A DNA stretch of 64,000 bases from an uncultured Cohaesibacter sp. Its GTDB lineage: Bacteria > Pseudomonadota > Alphaproteobacteria > Rhizobiales > Cohaesibacteraceae. Positions within the stretch are counted from its first letter, which is position 1. The number at the start of each line of letters is the position of its first letter. Where the stretch lies: positions 4,539,501 through 4,603,500 of the forward strand of contig NZ_OY821667.1 of assembly GCF_963682185.1 (NCBI RefSeq). The letters run 5' to 3'. The position numbers and the translations under genes were made by a program. Below the pieces are notes generated by a model, which was given only the letters and a program-made list of their open reading frames with translations, did no database searches and was not told the DNA's origin. Below are positions 36,302 to 44,317 of this stretch, one piece after another.

Positions 36302-37171
36302 ATGAGACGCGACTGGATATATGCTCTGCTGCTGCTGTTACCGGCGATGGTGCTGCTCATGGGCTTTACCCATATTCCAGCTATTGAAACCGTCATTAGC
36401 AGCTTTTTCTCGACGCCCCACGGACGTCGTCCGGCGAATTTCGTCGGCATCGATAACTATCTCTATCTGCTCGAAGATGATGTGTTTATCCGCTCTTGCT
36501 GGAACAACCTCATCTATGCCGCCATCACGATCCCTGCTTCCATCATCATTGCTCTGGTCATGGCGCTGTTTGTGCATAGTCGCATGGCTGGGCTTTCCTT
36601 TCTGCGCATGGCCTACTTCACGCCGACCGTGCTGCCGATGATCGCGGTGGGCAACATCTGGCTGTTTTTCTTTACCCCAAGCTTCGGGCTCATCGACCAG
36701 ATCCGCGCCCTGTTTGATCTGCCCGCGCAGAACTGGATGGGCGACCCTGACACGGTTCTTTATACGGTGCTGGTGGTTGCCGTCTGGAAGAATGCCGGCT
36801 TCTTCATGATTTTCTATCTCGCCGCCTTGCAGACCATTCCGGAACCCTTGCGCGAGGCGGCCAAGCTGGAAGGGGCAGGGCGCTGGACCTTCTTCCGCCG
36901 CGTCACCCTGCCGCTGATCATGCCCACGACCCTGTTCATTCTGGTGAACGCCATTATCAATTCGGTGCGCCTCATCGATCATATTTTCATCATGACCCTC
37001 GGCGGGCCGAACAATGCCTCCAGATTGCTGCTCTATCACATTTATGAAACGGCCTTTGAATATTGGGACACCGCTTCGGCCAGCGCGATGACTGTGGTCA
37101 TCCTGTTCGTTCTCTCGCTGTTGGCCATTGGGCAATTCTTCTGGCTCGATCGTAAGGTGCATTACAAATGA
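36302..37171 (+). CDS. ABC transporter permease, UgpA/MalF-like
   Basis: A 289-residue CUT1 permease with six predicted helices, starting with IYALLLLLPAMVLLMGF. The EAA loop is EPLREAAKLEGAGRWTFFRR, followed by VTLPLIMPTTLF. The motif NTIYAA-like cytoplasmic elements of the family are replaced by NNLIYAAITI. GAGGGG lies just before the ATG. It overlaps the next permease by ATGA and forms the channel with it. Confidence 0.94.
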   Translation: MRRDWIYALLLLLPAMVLLMGFTHIPAIETVISSFFSTPHGRRPANFVGIDNYLYLLEDDVFIRSCWNNLIYAAITIPASIIIALVMALFVHSRMAGLSFLRMAYFTPTVLPMIAVGNIWLFFFTPSFGLIDQIRALFDLPAQNWMGDPDTVLYTVLVVAVWKNAGFFMIFYLAALQTIPEPLREAAKLEGAGRWTFFRRVTLPLIMPTTLFILVNAIINSVRLIDHIFIMTLGGPNNASRLLLYHIYETAFEYWDTASASAMTVVILFVLSLLAIGQFFWLDRKVHYK

Positions 37172-38001
37172 CTGCTCAAGACACCATGCTTGCAGCCCGT
37201 CTCGATCGGGCGCTGATGACTTTCGGGGCCTGGCTGCTTGCCCTTCTATGGATTCTGCCGCTGGCCTATGCCGTCTGGACAGCGTTCCACCCTTCGGCCT
37301 ATGAGACCAATTTCACACTGACCGCCCCGCTGACGCTGGAAAACTTTCCAAAGGCGTGGGCGCAGGCACCCTTTGCGCGCTATTTCCTCAACACCATGAT
37401 TCTTGTGGCCATGACGCTCAGCGCGCAGTTGGTGCTCAGCACATTCGCCGCCTATGCCTTTGCGCGATTGAAATTCCCCGGCAAGACTATCCTCTTCACG
37501 CTGGTACTGCTGCAGCTCATGGTTACGCCCGATATCCTGCTGGTCAAGAACTATGAGACCATGGGTACGTTGGGGCTGGTGGATAGCATTCTGGCAATCG
37601 GGCTGCCCTATTTTGCCTCTGGCTTCTGCATTTTTCTGTTGCGCCAGACCTTCATGACCATCCCCAAAGAGCTAGATGATGCGGCTCGGATCGAAGGGGA
37701 AGGGCTGATAGGTACTCTCTGGCGGGTCTATATTCCGCTGGCGAAACCCACCTATCTTGCCTTTGGCCTTGTGTCGGTTTCTGCGCACTGGAATGACTTC
37801 CTGTGGCCGCTGATTGTCACCAACTCGGTGGAAACCCGTCCGTTGACCGTGGGCCTCTCGGTCTTTTCCATGACAGAGTCAGGAGTGGAATGGTCGGTGA
37901 TCAACGCGGCAACCCTGATGACCTCCGGTCCTCTTCTTGTGGGCTTTCTGCTTTTCCAGAGACAGTTTGTTCAAAGTTTCATGCGAGCTGGTATTAAATA
38001 G
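37168..38001 (+). CDS. ABC transporter permease, UgpE/MalG-like
   Basis: A 277-residue CUT1 permease with six helices; the EAA loop is PKELDDAARIEGEGLIGTLW followed by RVYIPLAKPTYLAF, and the C-terminal end QRQFVQSFMRAGIK is typical of MalG/UgpE proteins. It completes a one-ATPase, one-binding-protein, two-permease importer. A 105-base gap separates it from the TIM-barrel gene on the same strand. Confidence 0.95.
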   Translation: MTAQDTMLAARLDRALMTFGAWLLALLWILPLAYAVWTAFHPSAYETNFTLTAPLTLENFPKAWAQAPFARYFLNTMILVAMTLSAQLVLSTFAAYAFARLKFPGKTILFTLVLLQLMVTPDILLVKNYETMGTLGLVDSILAIGLPYFASGFCIFLLRQTFMTIPKELDDAARIEGEGLIGTLWRVYIPLAKPTYLAFGLVSVSAHWNDFLWPLIVTNSVETRPLTVGLSVFSMTESGVEWSVINAATLMTSGPLLVGFLLFQRQFVQSFMRAGIK

Positions 38002-38106
38002 GCCAAACCAACGAGTCGGCCCGACCTTGACCAAATAGTCAGAGCCAAAAATACAGGCCTGAAATACGGGCTTGAAAAACAGGCCAGATAAAAGGAATTA
38101 CATCCC

Positions 38107-38928
38107 ATGCCTTCATTGCCAGTGCTTGGCGCTTCGCTCAAATATGATGAACTTGTTTCTCTGAAAGACTGGATTTTTGAGAAGAACCGCACCATCGAAT
38201 TGCAGGATTTCTGCATGGTGGATGTTCTGGATGACGATCAGGACGACCTGATCGAGGCCTATAAGGATGTTCTGGATGGCTTCAGGGGCCTGCATGGCAT
38301 TCACGGCCCGTTTTTCAGCCTCGATCTGGCTGCGACCGATCCGCTGATCCAGCAGGTTGTGACGGTGCGTCTGCTCGATGCGCTTAATAAATGCGAAAAG
38401 CTGGGCGCGACACACATGGTCGTGCATAGCCCTTTCACATTCTGGCACAGCCTCAATTTCACCAACTATGCCTATCTCAAGCCGAATATCTTTGAAGCAG
38501 CGCAGCGAATACTGGAACCTGTTGTCCAGCGTGCCGAGCAGATTGGCTGTTGCCTGATGCTGGAAAATATCGATGATGCCGATCCGGCGTTGCGCTGTGA
38601 ATTGGTGGAAATCATCAATAGCCCGATGTTGCAGGTTTCCCTCGATACTGGCCATGCCCAACTGGCCCATGGCCAGTATAAGGCTCCTCCGGTGGCGGAT
38701 TATGTGACCGTCGCCGGTCCGCTTCTGGGGCATGTGCATTTGCAGGATGCCGATGGCTTTGCCGATCGCCACTGGCATCCGGGTGAGGGGTCCATTCCCT
38801 GGGGCGGTGTTTTCAAGGCGCTATCGGACATCCACGCCGCGCCGCGCCTGATCATCGAAGCGCGCGACCGCAAGGAGCTGTTGCCGAAAACGGTTAAACA
38901 TCTCGAGGCGCTTGGCTTGGCCGAGTAG
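38107..38928 (+). CDS. TIM-barrel sugar-phosphate isomerase/epimerase-like protein
   Basis: A 273-residue member of the xylose isomerase-like/AP-endonuclease-2 superfamily. Metal-ligand-like positions are visible in HGIHGPF, HMVVHSPFTF, CLMLENIDD (Glu), VSLDTGHA (Asp, His), LGHVHLQDADGF and LIIEARD (Glu). Members epimerise or isomerise keto-sugars, inositol derivatives and similar compounds, or cleave abasic DNA (endonuclease IV). Position at the end of the Ugp-like operon points to catabolism of the imported substrate. Its exact reaction cannot be read. Confidence 0.82.
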   Translation: MPSLPVLGASLKYDELVSLKDWIFEKNRTIELQDFCMVDVLDDDQDDLIEAYKDVLDGFRGLHGIHGPFFSLDLAATDPLIQQVVTVRLLDALNKCEKLGATHMVVHSPFTFWHSLNFTNYAYLKPNIFEAAQRILEPVVQRAEQIGCCLMLENIDDADPALRCELVEIINSPMLQVSLDTGHAQLAHGQYKAPPVADYVTVAGPLLGHVHLQDADGFADRHWHPGEGSIPWGGVFKALSDIHAAPRLIIEARDRKELLPKTVKHLEALGLAE

Positions 38929-39325
38929 CGGACGCTGCGCAAAGGGCGCTTCATGATTGAAATATCAAAAGGCGGTGCTGCGTGGCATCGCCCTTTGGTG
39001 CTGTTACTCGCAAATTACCTTTGGTTTACCTCGGATAGATCGCAAACAGGGCCTTTGGGCCCAATCTGCGACAATTGTGATCAGTTTCTCCACAAAAGGA
39101 ACCATTGGGATGGGTCTGATTGCTGGCCTTTGTGTCCATTCTTGGCTATGACCTTTGCCAGCCCGCACGCTGTTGCCCCTTGGCGTCAATTGTAGCCATG
39201 GCCATCCGAGCGTGCAGATTTTGAGCCTTTAAGCTCGCGTGATCTGGAGTTGACCTATCGTTGATCTCGAAAATGGCCCTTCGGACCTTCGCTCCGGCGC
39301 CGCCTCAGATGCGGCTGATAGTGAC
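38929..39325. other. 397-base gap before bioM
   Basis: No supported gene; an 80-codon plus-strand reading (38953-39195) lacks a ribosome site and known motifs. I looked for a BioR-type TTATCTATAA operator before bioM and did not find one. Confidence 0.4.
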
Positions 39326-40078
39326 ATGATGAACAATGCCATCGTCCTTGATGGGGTAAACCATCAATTGAATGACAAGCCTTTTTTCAAGGACCTGTCC
39401 ATAGAGATGCGTGAAAAGCGCATTGGTCTGATCGGGCGTAATGGCTCGGGCAAATCCACCTTGGCACGCATGATTTCCGGTCTCATTGAACCTGAGGCTG
39501 GGCAAATCCGCGTGCATGGTGTCGACATCGCCAAGGATCGCAAAAAGGCCATTGAAACGATCGGACTCATTTTCCAGAATCCCGATCATCAGATCATCTT
39601 CCCGACAGTGGAAGAGGAAATCGCCTTCGGATTGGAGAGCCTTTCTGGCAACCGCAAGCAGGCCCGCGAGGCCGCGCGCGGTTTCCTGCAATCCTTCGGA
39701 CGGCTTGATTGGGCCGAGCGGGGCACCTTTACGCTGTCGCAAGGGCAGCGGCATCTGGTTTGCCTGATGGCCGTGCTGGCCATGCAGCCCAAGGCGGTGT
39801 TGCTAGACGAACCCTTTGCCGGTCTCGATTGGCCTACCACGCGGCGGCTTTATCATTGGCTGGACGGGCTTGAGCAGCAAGTGGTGCTTGTCACCCACGA
39901 TATTGACCATCTGGAGAGCTATGATCGCATTCTCTGGCTTGAAAAAGGCCAACTGATTGCGGATGGCGCCCCGGCCGATGTGTTGCCAGCCTATCGCGAG
40001 AAGATGGAACGTCTGGTCTTCAGCGATGACGAAATTCTTGGCCCCGGCCTGCCCGCCACGAATGGGGAGCAGGGTTGA
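39326..40078 (+). CDS. bioM: Biotin ECF transporter ATPase
   Basis: A 250-residue ECF-type ATPase: Walker A GRNGSGKSTL, Q loop IFQNPDHQIIFPTVEEEIAFG typical of ECF A subunits (quoted in part), signature LSQGQRHLVCLMAVLAM, Walker B VLLDEPFAGLD. Followed by the T component (stop overlaps its start, TGATG) and the S component BioY, it makes the three-part BioMNY importer found in many alphaproteobacteria. The two consecutive ATGs at 39326 leave a 3-base start ambiguity. Confidence 0.95.
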   Translation: MMNNAIVLDGVNHQLNDKPFFKDLSIEMREKRIGLIGRNGSGKSTLARMISGLIEPEAGQIRVHGVDIAKDRKKAIETIGLIFQNPDHQIIFPTVEEEIAFGLESLSGNRKQAREAARGFLQSFGRLDWAERGTFTLSQGQRHLVCLMAVLAMQPKAVLLDEPFAGLDWPTTRRLYHWLDGLEQQVVLVTHDIDHLESYDRILWLEKGQLIADGAPADVLPAYREKMERLVFSDDEILGPGLPATNGEQG

Positions 40079-40731
40079 TGCTGTCCTTGACCGTAGAGCA
40101 AAGAAGCTGGATGCATCGATTGCCTGTGTGGCTGAAGCTTCTTCTGCTGTGCCTCTTTACGCTGGTGCTCTGGCCGCTGGCTGACTGGCGCCTGCTGCTG
40201 GCCTCCTGCCTTCCGGTGGTTTTGCTCTATGCCTCTGCCGGGCGCTATTTTGCGAAACTGGGTGCCCAGCGCTTGAAGCCGGTTGTCTATCTTGTCGCGA
40301 TTATCTTCATCTATCAGGTCGTCACGGGGCGCATCGAGGAAGGGCTCGCCATTTGTCTCAAGATAATCGCGACGGTCAGCCTTGCAAATTTGGTGACCAT
40401 GACATCGCGTCTTGATGATATGATGGCCGTAATAGAAACGCTGGCAAAGCCATTCCATGCGCTTGGCCTGCCGCCTCGCGCACTTGGGTTTGCCATGGGG
40501 CTGGTCATCCGTTTCACACCGCTGTTTCTGCAAAGAGGAACCCAGCTCAATCAGGCCTGGCGTGCGCGAAGCCCCCGGCGAACAAGTCCACGCCTTCTGG
40601 TGCCGCTGGCGCTCAGCGCCATTGATGATGCCGATAGGGTCGCCGAAGCGCTGAAGGCGCGCGGTGGGCTTCAGAATACAAAGACCAAAGAAATTCAGTC
40701 GGATAGCGCGATCCAAACTCGCGCTGAATAG
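40078..40731 (+). CDS. bioN: Biotin ECF transporter transmembrane subunit
   Basis: A 217-residue T-type membrane subunit with about five helices. The coupling helices carry the Ala-Arg-Gly signatures of ECF T proteins: ARSPRRTS and, near the C-terminus, ADRVAEALKARGG. The start is the ATG overlapping the bioM stop (TGATG); a TTG one codon earlier is also in frame. It connects the ATPase to BioY. Confidence 0.92.
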   Translation: MLSLTVEQRSWMHRLPVWLKLLLLCLFTLVLWPLADWRLLLASCLPVVLLYASAGRYFAKLGAQRLKPVVYLVAIIFIYQVVTGRIEEGLAICLKIIATVSLANLVTMTSRLDDMMAVIETLAKPFHALGLPPRALGFAMGLVIRFTPLFLQRGTQLNQAWRARSPRRTSPRLLVPLALSAIDDADRVAEALKARGGLQNTKTKEIQSDSAIQTRAE

Positions 40732-40754
40732 AATGTAAAGGGAGAATATAGAAT

Positions 40755-41300
40755 ATGGAACGCCAAGTTGCCTTTATCGCTCTTTTTGCGGCACTCGTTG
40801 CCGCATTGGGCCTCATGCCTCAATTCATGCTGCCGTTCGGCGTGCCCGTCAGCGCTCAGAGCCTTGGTGTCATGATGGCTGGCGTCGTGCTGGGCGCGCG
40901 CCGCGGTGCCCTTTCCATGATCTTGTTCATTGTGCTGGTTCTGGCCGGTTTGCCGCTGCTGGCTGGTGGCCGTGGTGGTCTGGGCGTGCTTGCCGGTCCG
41001 ACCGTCGGTTTCTTCCTTGGCTGGCCATTTGCTGCCTATACTACAGGTCTGATCGTGGAGAAATGGGGCAAGGGCAACCTGCTCATCGCCGGTACCTTCG
41101 CGTCCATCGTTGGCGGCATCTTCGTGCTCTACCTGCTGGGTGTCCTGGGCATGGCTGTGCGCCTTGATAAATCCTTCATGGAAGCTGCTTCCATGGTTCT
41201 GGTCTTCATTCCGGGCGACGTGATCAAGGCCTTTGTTGCCGGTTTTGTCCTTCAGGGCATTGCCAAGGCGCGCCCGAGCGCCTTGCTGTCACGCGGCTGA
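40755..41300 (+). CDS. bioY: Biotin transporter substrate-binding subunit BioY
   Basis: A 181-residue integral membrane biotin-capture protein with six helices. BioY signatures are VPVSAQSLGVMMAGVVLGARRG, quoted in part as VSAQSLGVMMAGV, then LAGLPLLAGGRGGLGVLAGPT, in part GGRGGLGVLAGPTVGF, and the closing FIPGDVIKAFVAG. AAGGGAG precedes the ATG. No biotin biosynthesis gene lies in the window. A terminator follows at 41382-41411. Confidence 0.96.
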   Translation: MERQVAFIALFAALVAALGLMPQFMLPFGVPVSAQSLGVMMAGVVLGARRGALSMILFIVLVLAGLPLLAGGRGGLGVLAGPTVGFFLGWPFAAYTTGLIVEKWGKGNLLIAGTFASIVGGIFVLYLLGVLGMAVRLDKSFMEAASMVLVFIPGDVIKAFVAGFVLQGIAKARPSALLSRG

Positions 41301-41381
41301 CCAAGTTGGCGGATCTTGCGCATGACGCATGACGCATGACAGGGCGTTTGATGCGCTCCATCCGCTTTCAATCTATCAAAG

Positions 41382-41411
41382 AAGGGGCGCCAAACCGGTC
41401 GCCCCTTTTTT
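41382..41411 (+). terminator. Rho-independent terminator of bioMNY
   Basis: Stem AAGGGGCG/CGCCCCTT with a 10-base loop and six T at the end, 82 bases after bioY. Between them is a triple GCATGAC repeat (41320-41340). Confidence 0.88.
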
Positions 41412-41723
41412 CTGGACAATAGCAGTTTGACCTCTCCTTCAGAATACGATCTTCTGAAGATCTATAGACTGTCTCTCCAATGGGAGCTTTCCATCGGATC
41501 ACTGCTATCCGAAAAAGGAGCTTTCAATGGCTCAAAGACGGTTCTATAGAAAAGTAAAATTAATTTGGGGGATGAAAATAACTGGAATTCCCTGTATGCA
41601 GAGCGTGGTTCGGGCGGGACGATATTGTCCCGGCGCAGTGTGGCAAAGACTTGCCATGGATTGAGGCGCTGTCTGTTGAAGTGAAACCTGTTTGTCAGAC
41701 TATAAATTTGTGAGGGAAGCGCA
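41412..41723. other. Gap between bioY terminator and glucokinase
   Basis: About 312 bases. A 45-codon ORF (41527-41664, MAQRRFYRKVKLIWGMK...) has AAGGAG six bases before its ATG but no known motif, so it is only a candidate leader or small protein. No other feature is clear. Confidence 0.25.
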
Positions 41724-42731
41724 ATGGCTTGGGAACTGGTTGCCGATGTTGGTGGAACCAATATGCGTTTGGCTGCCGCGGTGGATGGCCGCATCAAGGA
41801 ACAGCATACTTTCGATACGACCGGCACAATGCACTTGACCGATGCGGTTAAAAGCTTCGTTGGCAAGATTGGATCGAGCCCGCGCCATGTCGTGGTGGCC
41901 GCAGCGGGTGTTATCCAGAATGGCTATGTCACATTGACCAATGCTGGCAATCAGCAATTTTCGCAAGCCGATCTCATCGTGGCAGCCGGAGCCGAAGGCG
42001 CACGCATCCTGAACGATTTTGAAGCGGCGGCCTGGTCTCTCGTTACGGCCGATCCAGATGACCTCACGCTTATTCAGGGCACGCTTCCTGGCCCATTGCA
42101 AACCCCGCCAGCCCCGACGCCTCCGCGCCTGATCATTGGTCCGGGTACCGGTCTGGGGGTTGGCACCCAAGTCTGGGCTGGCCATCAGCCCGAGGTGCTG
42201 CAAGGTGAGGGGGGCCATGTGCGCGTTGCGCCCCATAGCCTTGACGAAGTCGCCGCATTCACAAAGCTTGCCGAACTGTGGCCGGAAACACAGATGGACA
42301 GCTCTCCATGCCTTGCTCTGGAAGCTGAGGCGATCCTGTCGGGTACCGGCATTCCCTATCTGATGAAGGCTCTGGAACTTCTCGACGGACAGGAACCTTC
42401 GGAGATGTCGGCGCGCGATATCTTTGATGTCGCCCGCACCGAGGGTAATCCGCTGGCCGTGCGCGCCATCAACATGTTTGCCCATCATCTGGGCGCCGTG
42501 GCTGGCGATCTGGCGCTTTATATTTCCGCCTATGGCGGCGTTTTCCTGACCGGTGGCGTGCTGCAGAAAAACGAATGGATCTTCCAGAACCCGCATTTTC
42601 TGCGCGGCTTCAATCAGGGCGGTCGTCATACCAAATTCCGCGTCAACATGCCGATCTATCTCTACCGCAATTCCAACTTCGGTCTTGAAGGGGCGATCAA
42701 CGCCATGACTTTTGATCCGGACTTGCACTAG
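41724..42731 (+). CDS. glk: Glucokinase
   Basis: A 335-residue ATP-dependent glucokinase of the bacterial Glk family (not the ROK type), phosphorylating glucose to glucose-6-phosphate. The ATP-binding opening is LVADVGGTNMRLA; the sugar and catalytic Asp region is TNAGNQQFS...ARILNDFEAAAWSL; further motifs are IGPGTGLGVG, EGGHVRVAP and the second phosphate motif GGVFLTGGVLQKN. Length fits (about 320-340). GAGGG lies upstream of the ATG. It is followed by its own terminator and then a pgl-like gene, so together they suggest the Entner-Doudoroff or pentose-phosphate entry. Confidence 0.94.
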   Translation: MAWELVADVGGTNMRLAAAVDGRIKEQHTFDTTGTMHLTDAVKSFVGKIGSSPRHVVVAAAGVIQNGYVTLTNAGNQQFSQADLIVAAGAEGARILNDFEAAAWSLVTADPDDLTLIQGTLPGPLQTPPAPTPPRLIIGPGTGLGVGTQVWAGHQPEVLQGEGGHVRVAPHSLDEVAAFTKLAELWPETQMDSSPCLALEAEAILSGTGIPYLMKALELLDGQEPSEMSARDIFDVARTEGNPLAVRAINMFAHHLGAVAGDLALYISAYGGVFLTGGVLQKNEWIFQNPHFLRGFNQGGRHTKFRVNMPIYLYRNSNFGLEGAINAMTFDPDLH

Positions 42732-42769
42732 ATCCGATCAATCGTCGATTTCTCCGTAAAGCCTATTTA

Positions 42770-42799
42770 GGTAGCGCCTCATCAAGGCGCTGCCTTTTT
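42770..42799 (+). terminator. Rho-independent terminator after glk
   Basis: A 10-bp stem GGTAGCGCCT/AGGCGCTGCC (one G-T pair), a 5-base loop and five T. The remaining 240 bases up to pgl hold nothing else I can name. Confidence 0.9.
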
Positions 42800-43040
42800 C
42801 ATGTCTTCTGTCACCTTTGAACAATCATAAAACTGCAATGTGCCAGTCCTAATAAGCCAGAAGAGGCATCGGGATCGATTCGAAGGAGCTGGCCAGTCCG
42901 ACTGCTCGTCAGTAAGGACTGGATCAAAGATTTCCTGAAGTGACACGCGTTGCGGCGGTCGTGCTTATCCCTGCCGAAAAGAATGAACAGGGCCTGTTTC
43001 GCTGCAGATCCGCAGCTTGCTCTGAAAGCAGGAGAAAAAC

Positions 43041-43727
43041 GTGACTGAAACCCGAGTTTATCCCGACCGAGGTAGCCTTGCGGCAGGCCTTGCCGAACAG
43101 GTGGCTGCTGAACTGAATAAAGCCATCCGCAAGAGGGGAAGAGCCACGCTTGCCGTTCCGGGCGGAGAAACCCCGCGCGCGTTCCTGACCGAACTCAGTC
43201 TGCAAAAAGTCGAATGGGACTGCGTGTCTGTCATCCTGACTGACGAGCATTTTGTGCCTGAATCTTCCGAACACTCGAATGGGTGTCAGGTGCGTACGCT
43301 TCTGATGCAGAATAGGGCTGCCGAAGCACAGTTCCATCCCTTTTATCACGAGGTTTCCGAGCCGGAAGACGCTCTGCCTCTGATCGCAACCGATCTGCAT
43401 GAGGTTCTGCCGATTGATGTTTGCATATTGGGTATGGGCACAGACACACGCGTTGCGGCGCTCTTTCCCAATGCGGACCTTCTGGAAGAAGCTCTCGGTC
43501 TATGGGCGCCGTCCGTCATGGTGGTTCGCGGTCACGAAGATGGAGAACCGCGCTTTACGCTCACGGCCCCGGTTCTGGAGCGTGCCCGCAAGGCGCATGT
43601 CCTGATTGTAGGTGAAGAAAAGAAAGTCACCCTGCGCGAAGCCCAGAAGGTTGGGCTCGTTGAAGAGGCACCTGTGAGGGTTATTCTAAATCGTGCACGG
43701 GCTACAACCATTCATTATGCCGATTAG
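43041..43727 (+). CDS. pgl: 6-phosphogluconolactonase-like protein with altered catalytic motif
   Basis: A 228-residue protein of the glucosamine/6-phosphogluconolactonase fold; Pgl hydrolyses 6-phosphogluconolactone. VPGGETPRAFL, ILTDEHFVP and the C-terminal HVLIVGEEKK and ARATTIHYAD follow the family. The catalytic motif, normally GMGxDxHTASLFP, reads GMGTDTRVAALFP, so the conserved His is Arg. Other alphaproteobacterial Pgl proteins share the rest of this motif. The start is a GTG at 43041 with AGGAG upstream. Either a tolerated change or loss of activity; a deaminase function is unlikely. Confidence 0.82.
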   Translation: MTETRVYPDRGSLAAGLAEQVAAELNKAIRKRGRATLAVPGGETPRAFLTELSLQKVEWDCVSVILTDEHFVPESSEHSNGCQVRTLLMQNRAAEAQFHPFYHEVSEPEDALPLIATDLHEVLPIDVCILGMGTDTRVAALFPNADLLEEALGLWAPSVMVVRGHEDGEPRFTLTAPVLERARKAHVLIVGEEKKVTLREAQKVGLVEEAPVRVILNRARATTIHYAD

Positions 43728-44317
43728 CTCTCTACACCAAGATAGAGCGTGCTCCTATCGGCCCATATCGATAATCAATACAAATTGTCGTGGAAAAAGG
43801 GTGATTCTGGTCAAAGCAATTGTCAAAATAGGCATTTCGATACAGAAAAGCTGTTCTCTGGGATCACTTCCATCTCTTCCACAAAGCGCTACAATCATCT
43901 AATGTGCAGACAGTGCAGTATGGTTTGAAATCACATAAGGCTAGCGCCCACTGTGGCTCAGAGAGATATGGTCCATATTGGCTCTTATGGAAAATATCCT
44001 GCTTTGCATCCATCTGGATGATTGCCGCGCTTATTGATAATGGATACAGAAATCAAATTGCCGAAAAGGTGGTTTTGGTGTCTGTTGGGAGTATGTCGAA
44101 TAGTCTGATTTATCTATGTGAATTTGCGTAAATGAGGAAAAATTACCACGATGCGGGACAAATTTTGGTAAATCGCACCGGATAACGCGCAACTGATCCA
44201 CAAAGATGGCTTGGCAATTTGACTTTGGTCTGCACTATAAGAGCCGGAGGGTAATTTGCTTCTTTTCTGGGGAGACTCAGCGGGGAGCATTAACATTTTG
44301 TGAGAAGGGAGTCTGTC
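43728..44317. promoter_or_regulatory. 590-base region upstream of pntA
   Basis: No supported gene; a 75-codon plus-strand reading (43904-44131) has no ribosome site or known motif. The long gap suggests regulatory sequence or a non-coding RNA, but I see no specific element. TTGGCA (44211) and TATAAG (44236) before pntA may form a weak promoter with a long 19-base spacer. Confidence 0.3.

Noticed and set aside
38953-39195. 80-codon ORF before bioM
   Set aside because: Low-quality reading with no ribosome site; two overlapping frames are equally open.
39190-39325. BioR operator before bioMNY
   Set aside because: A TTATCTATAA-type site was looked for and not found.
41527-41664. 45-codon ORF before glk with a good ribosome site
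   Set aside because: Only the AAGGAG supports it; no recognisable motif. Kept as a note in the gap description.
43904-44131. 75-codon ORF upstream of pntA
   Set aside because: No ribosome site and no recognisable features; the gap is better described as regulatory or unknown.
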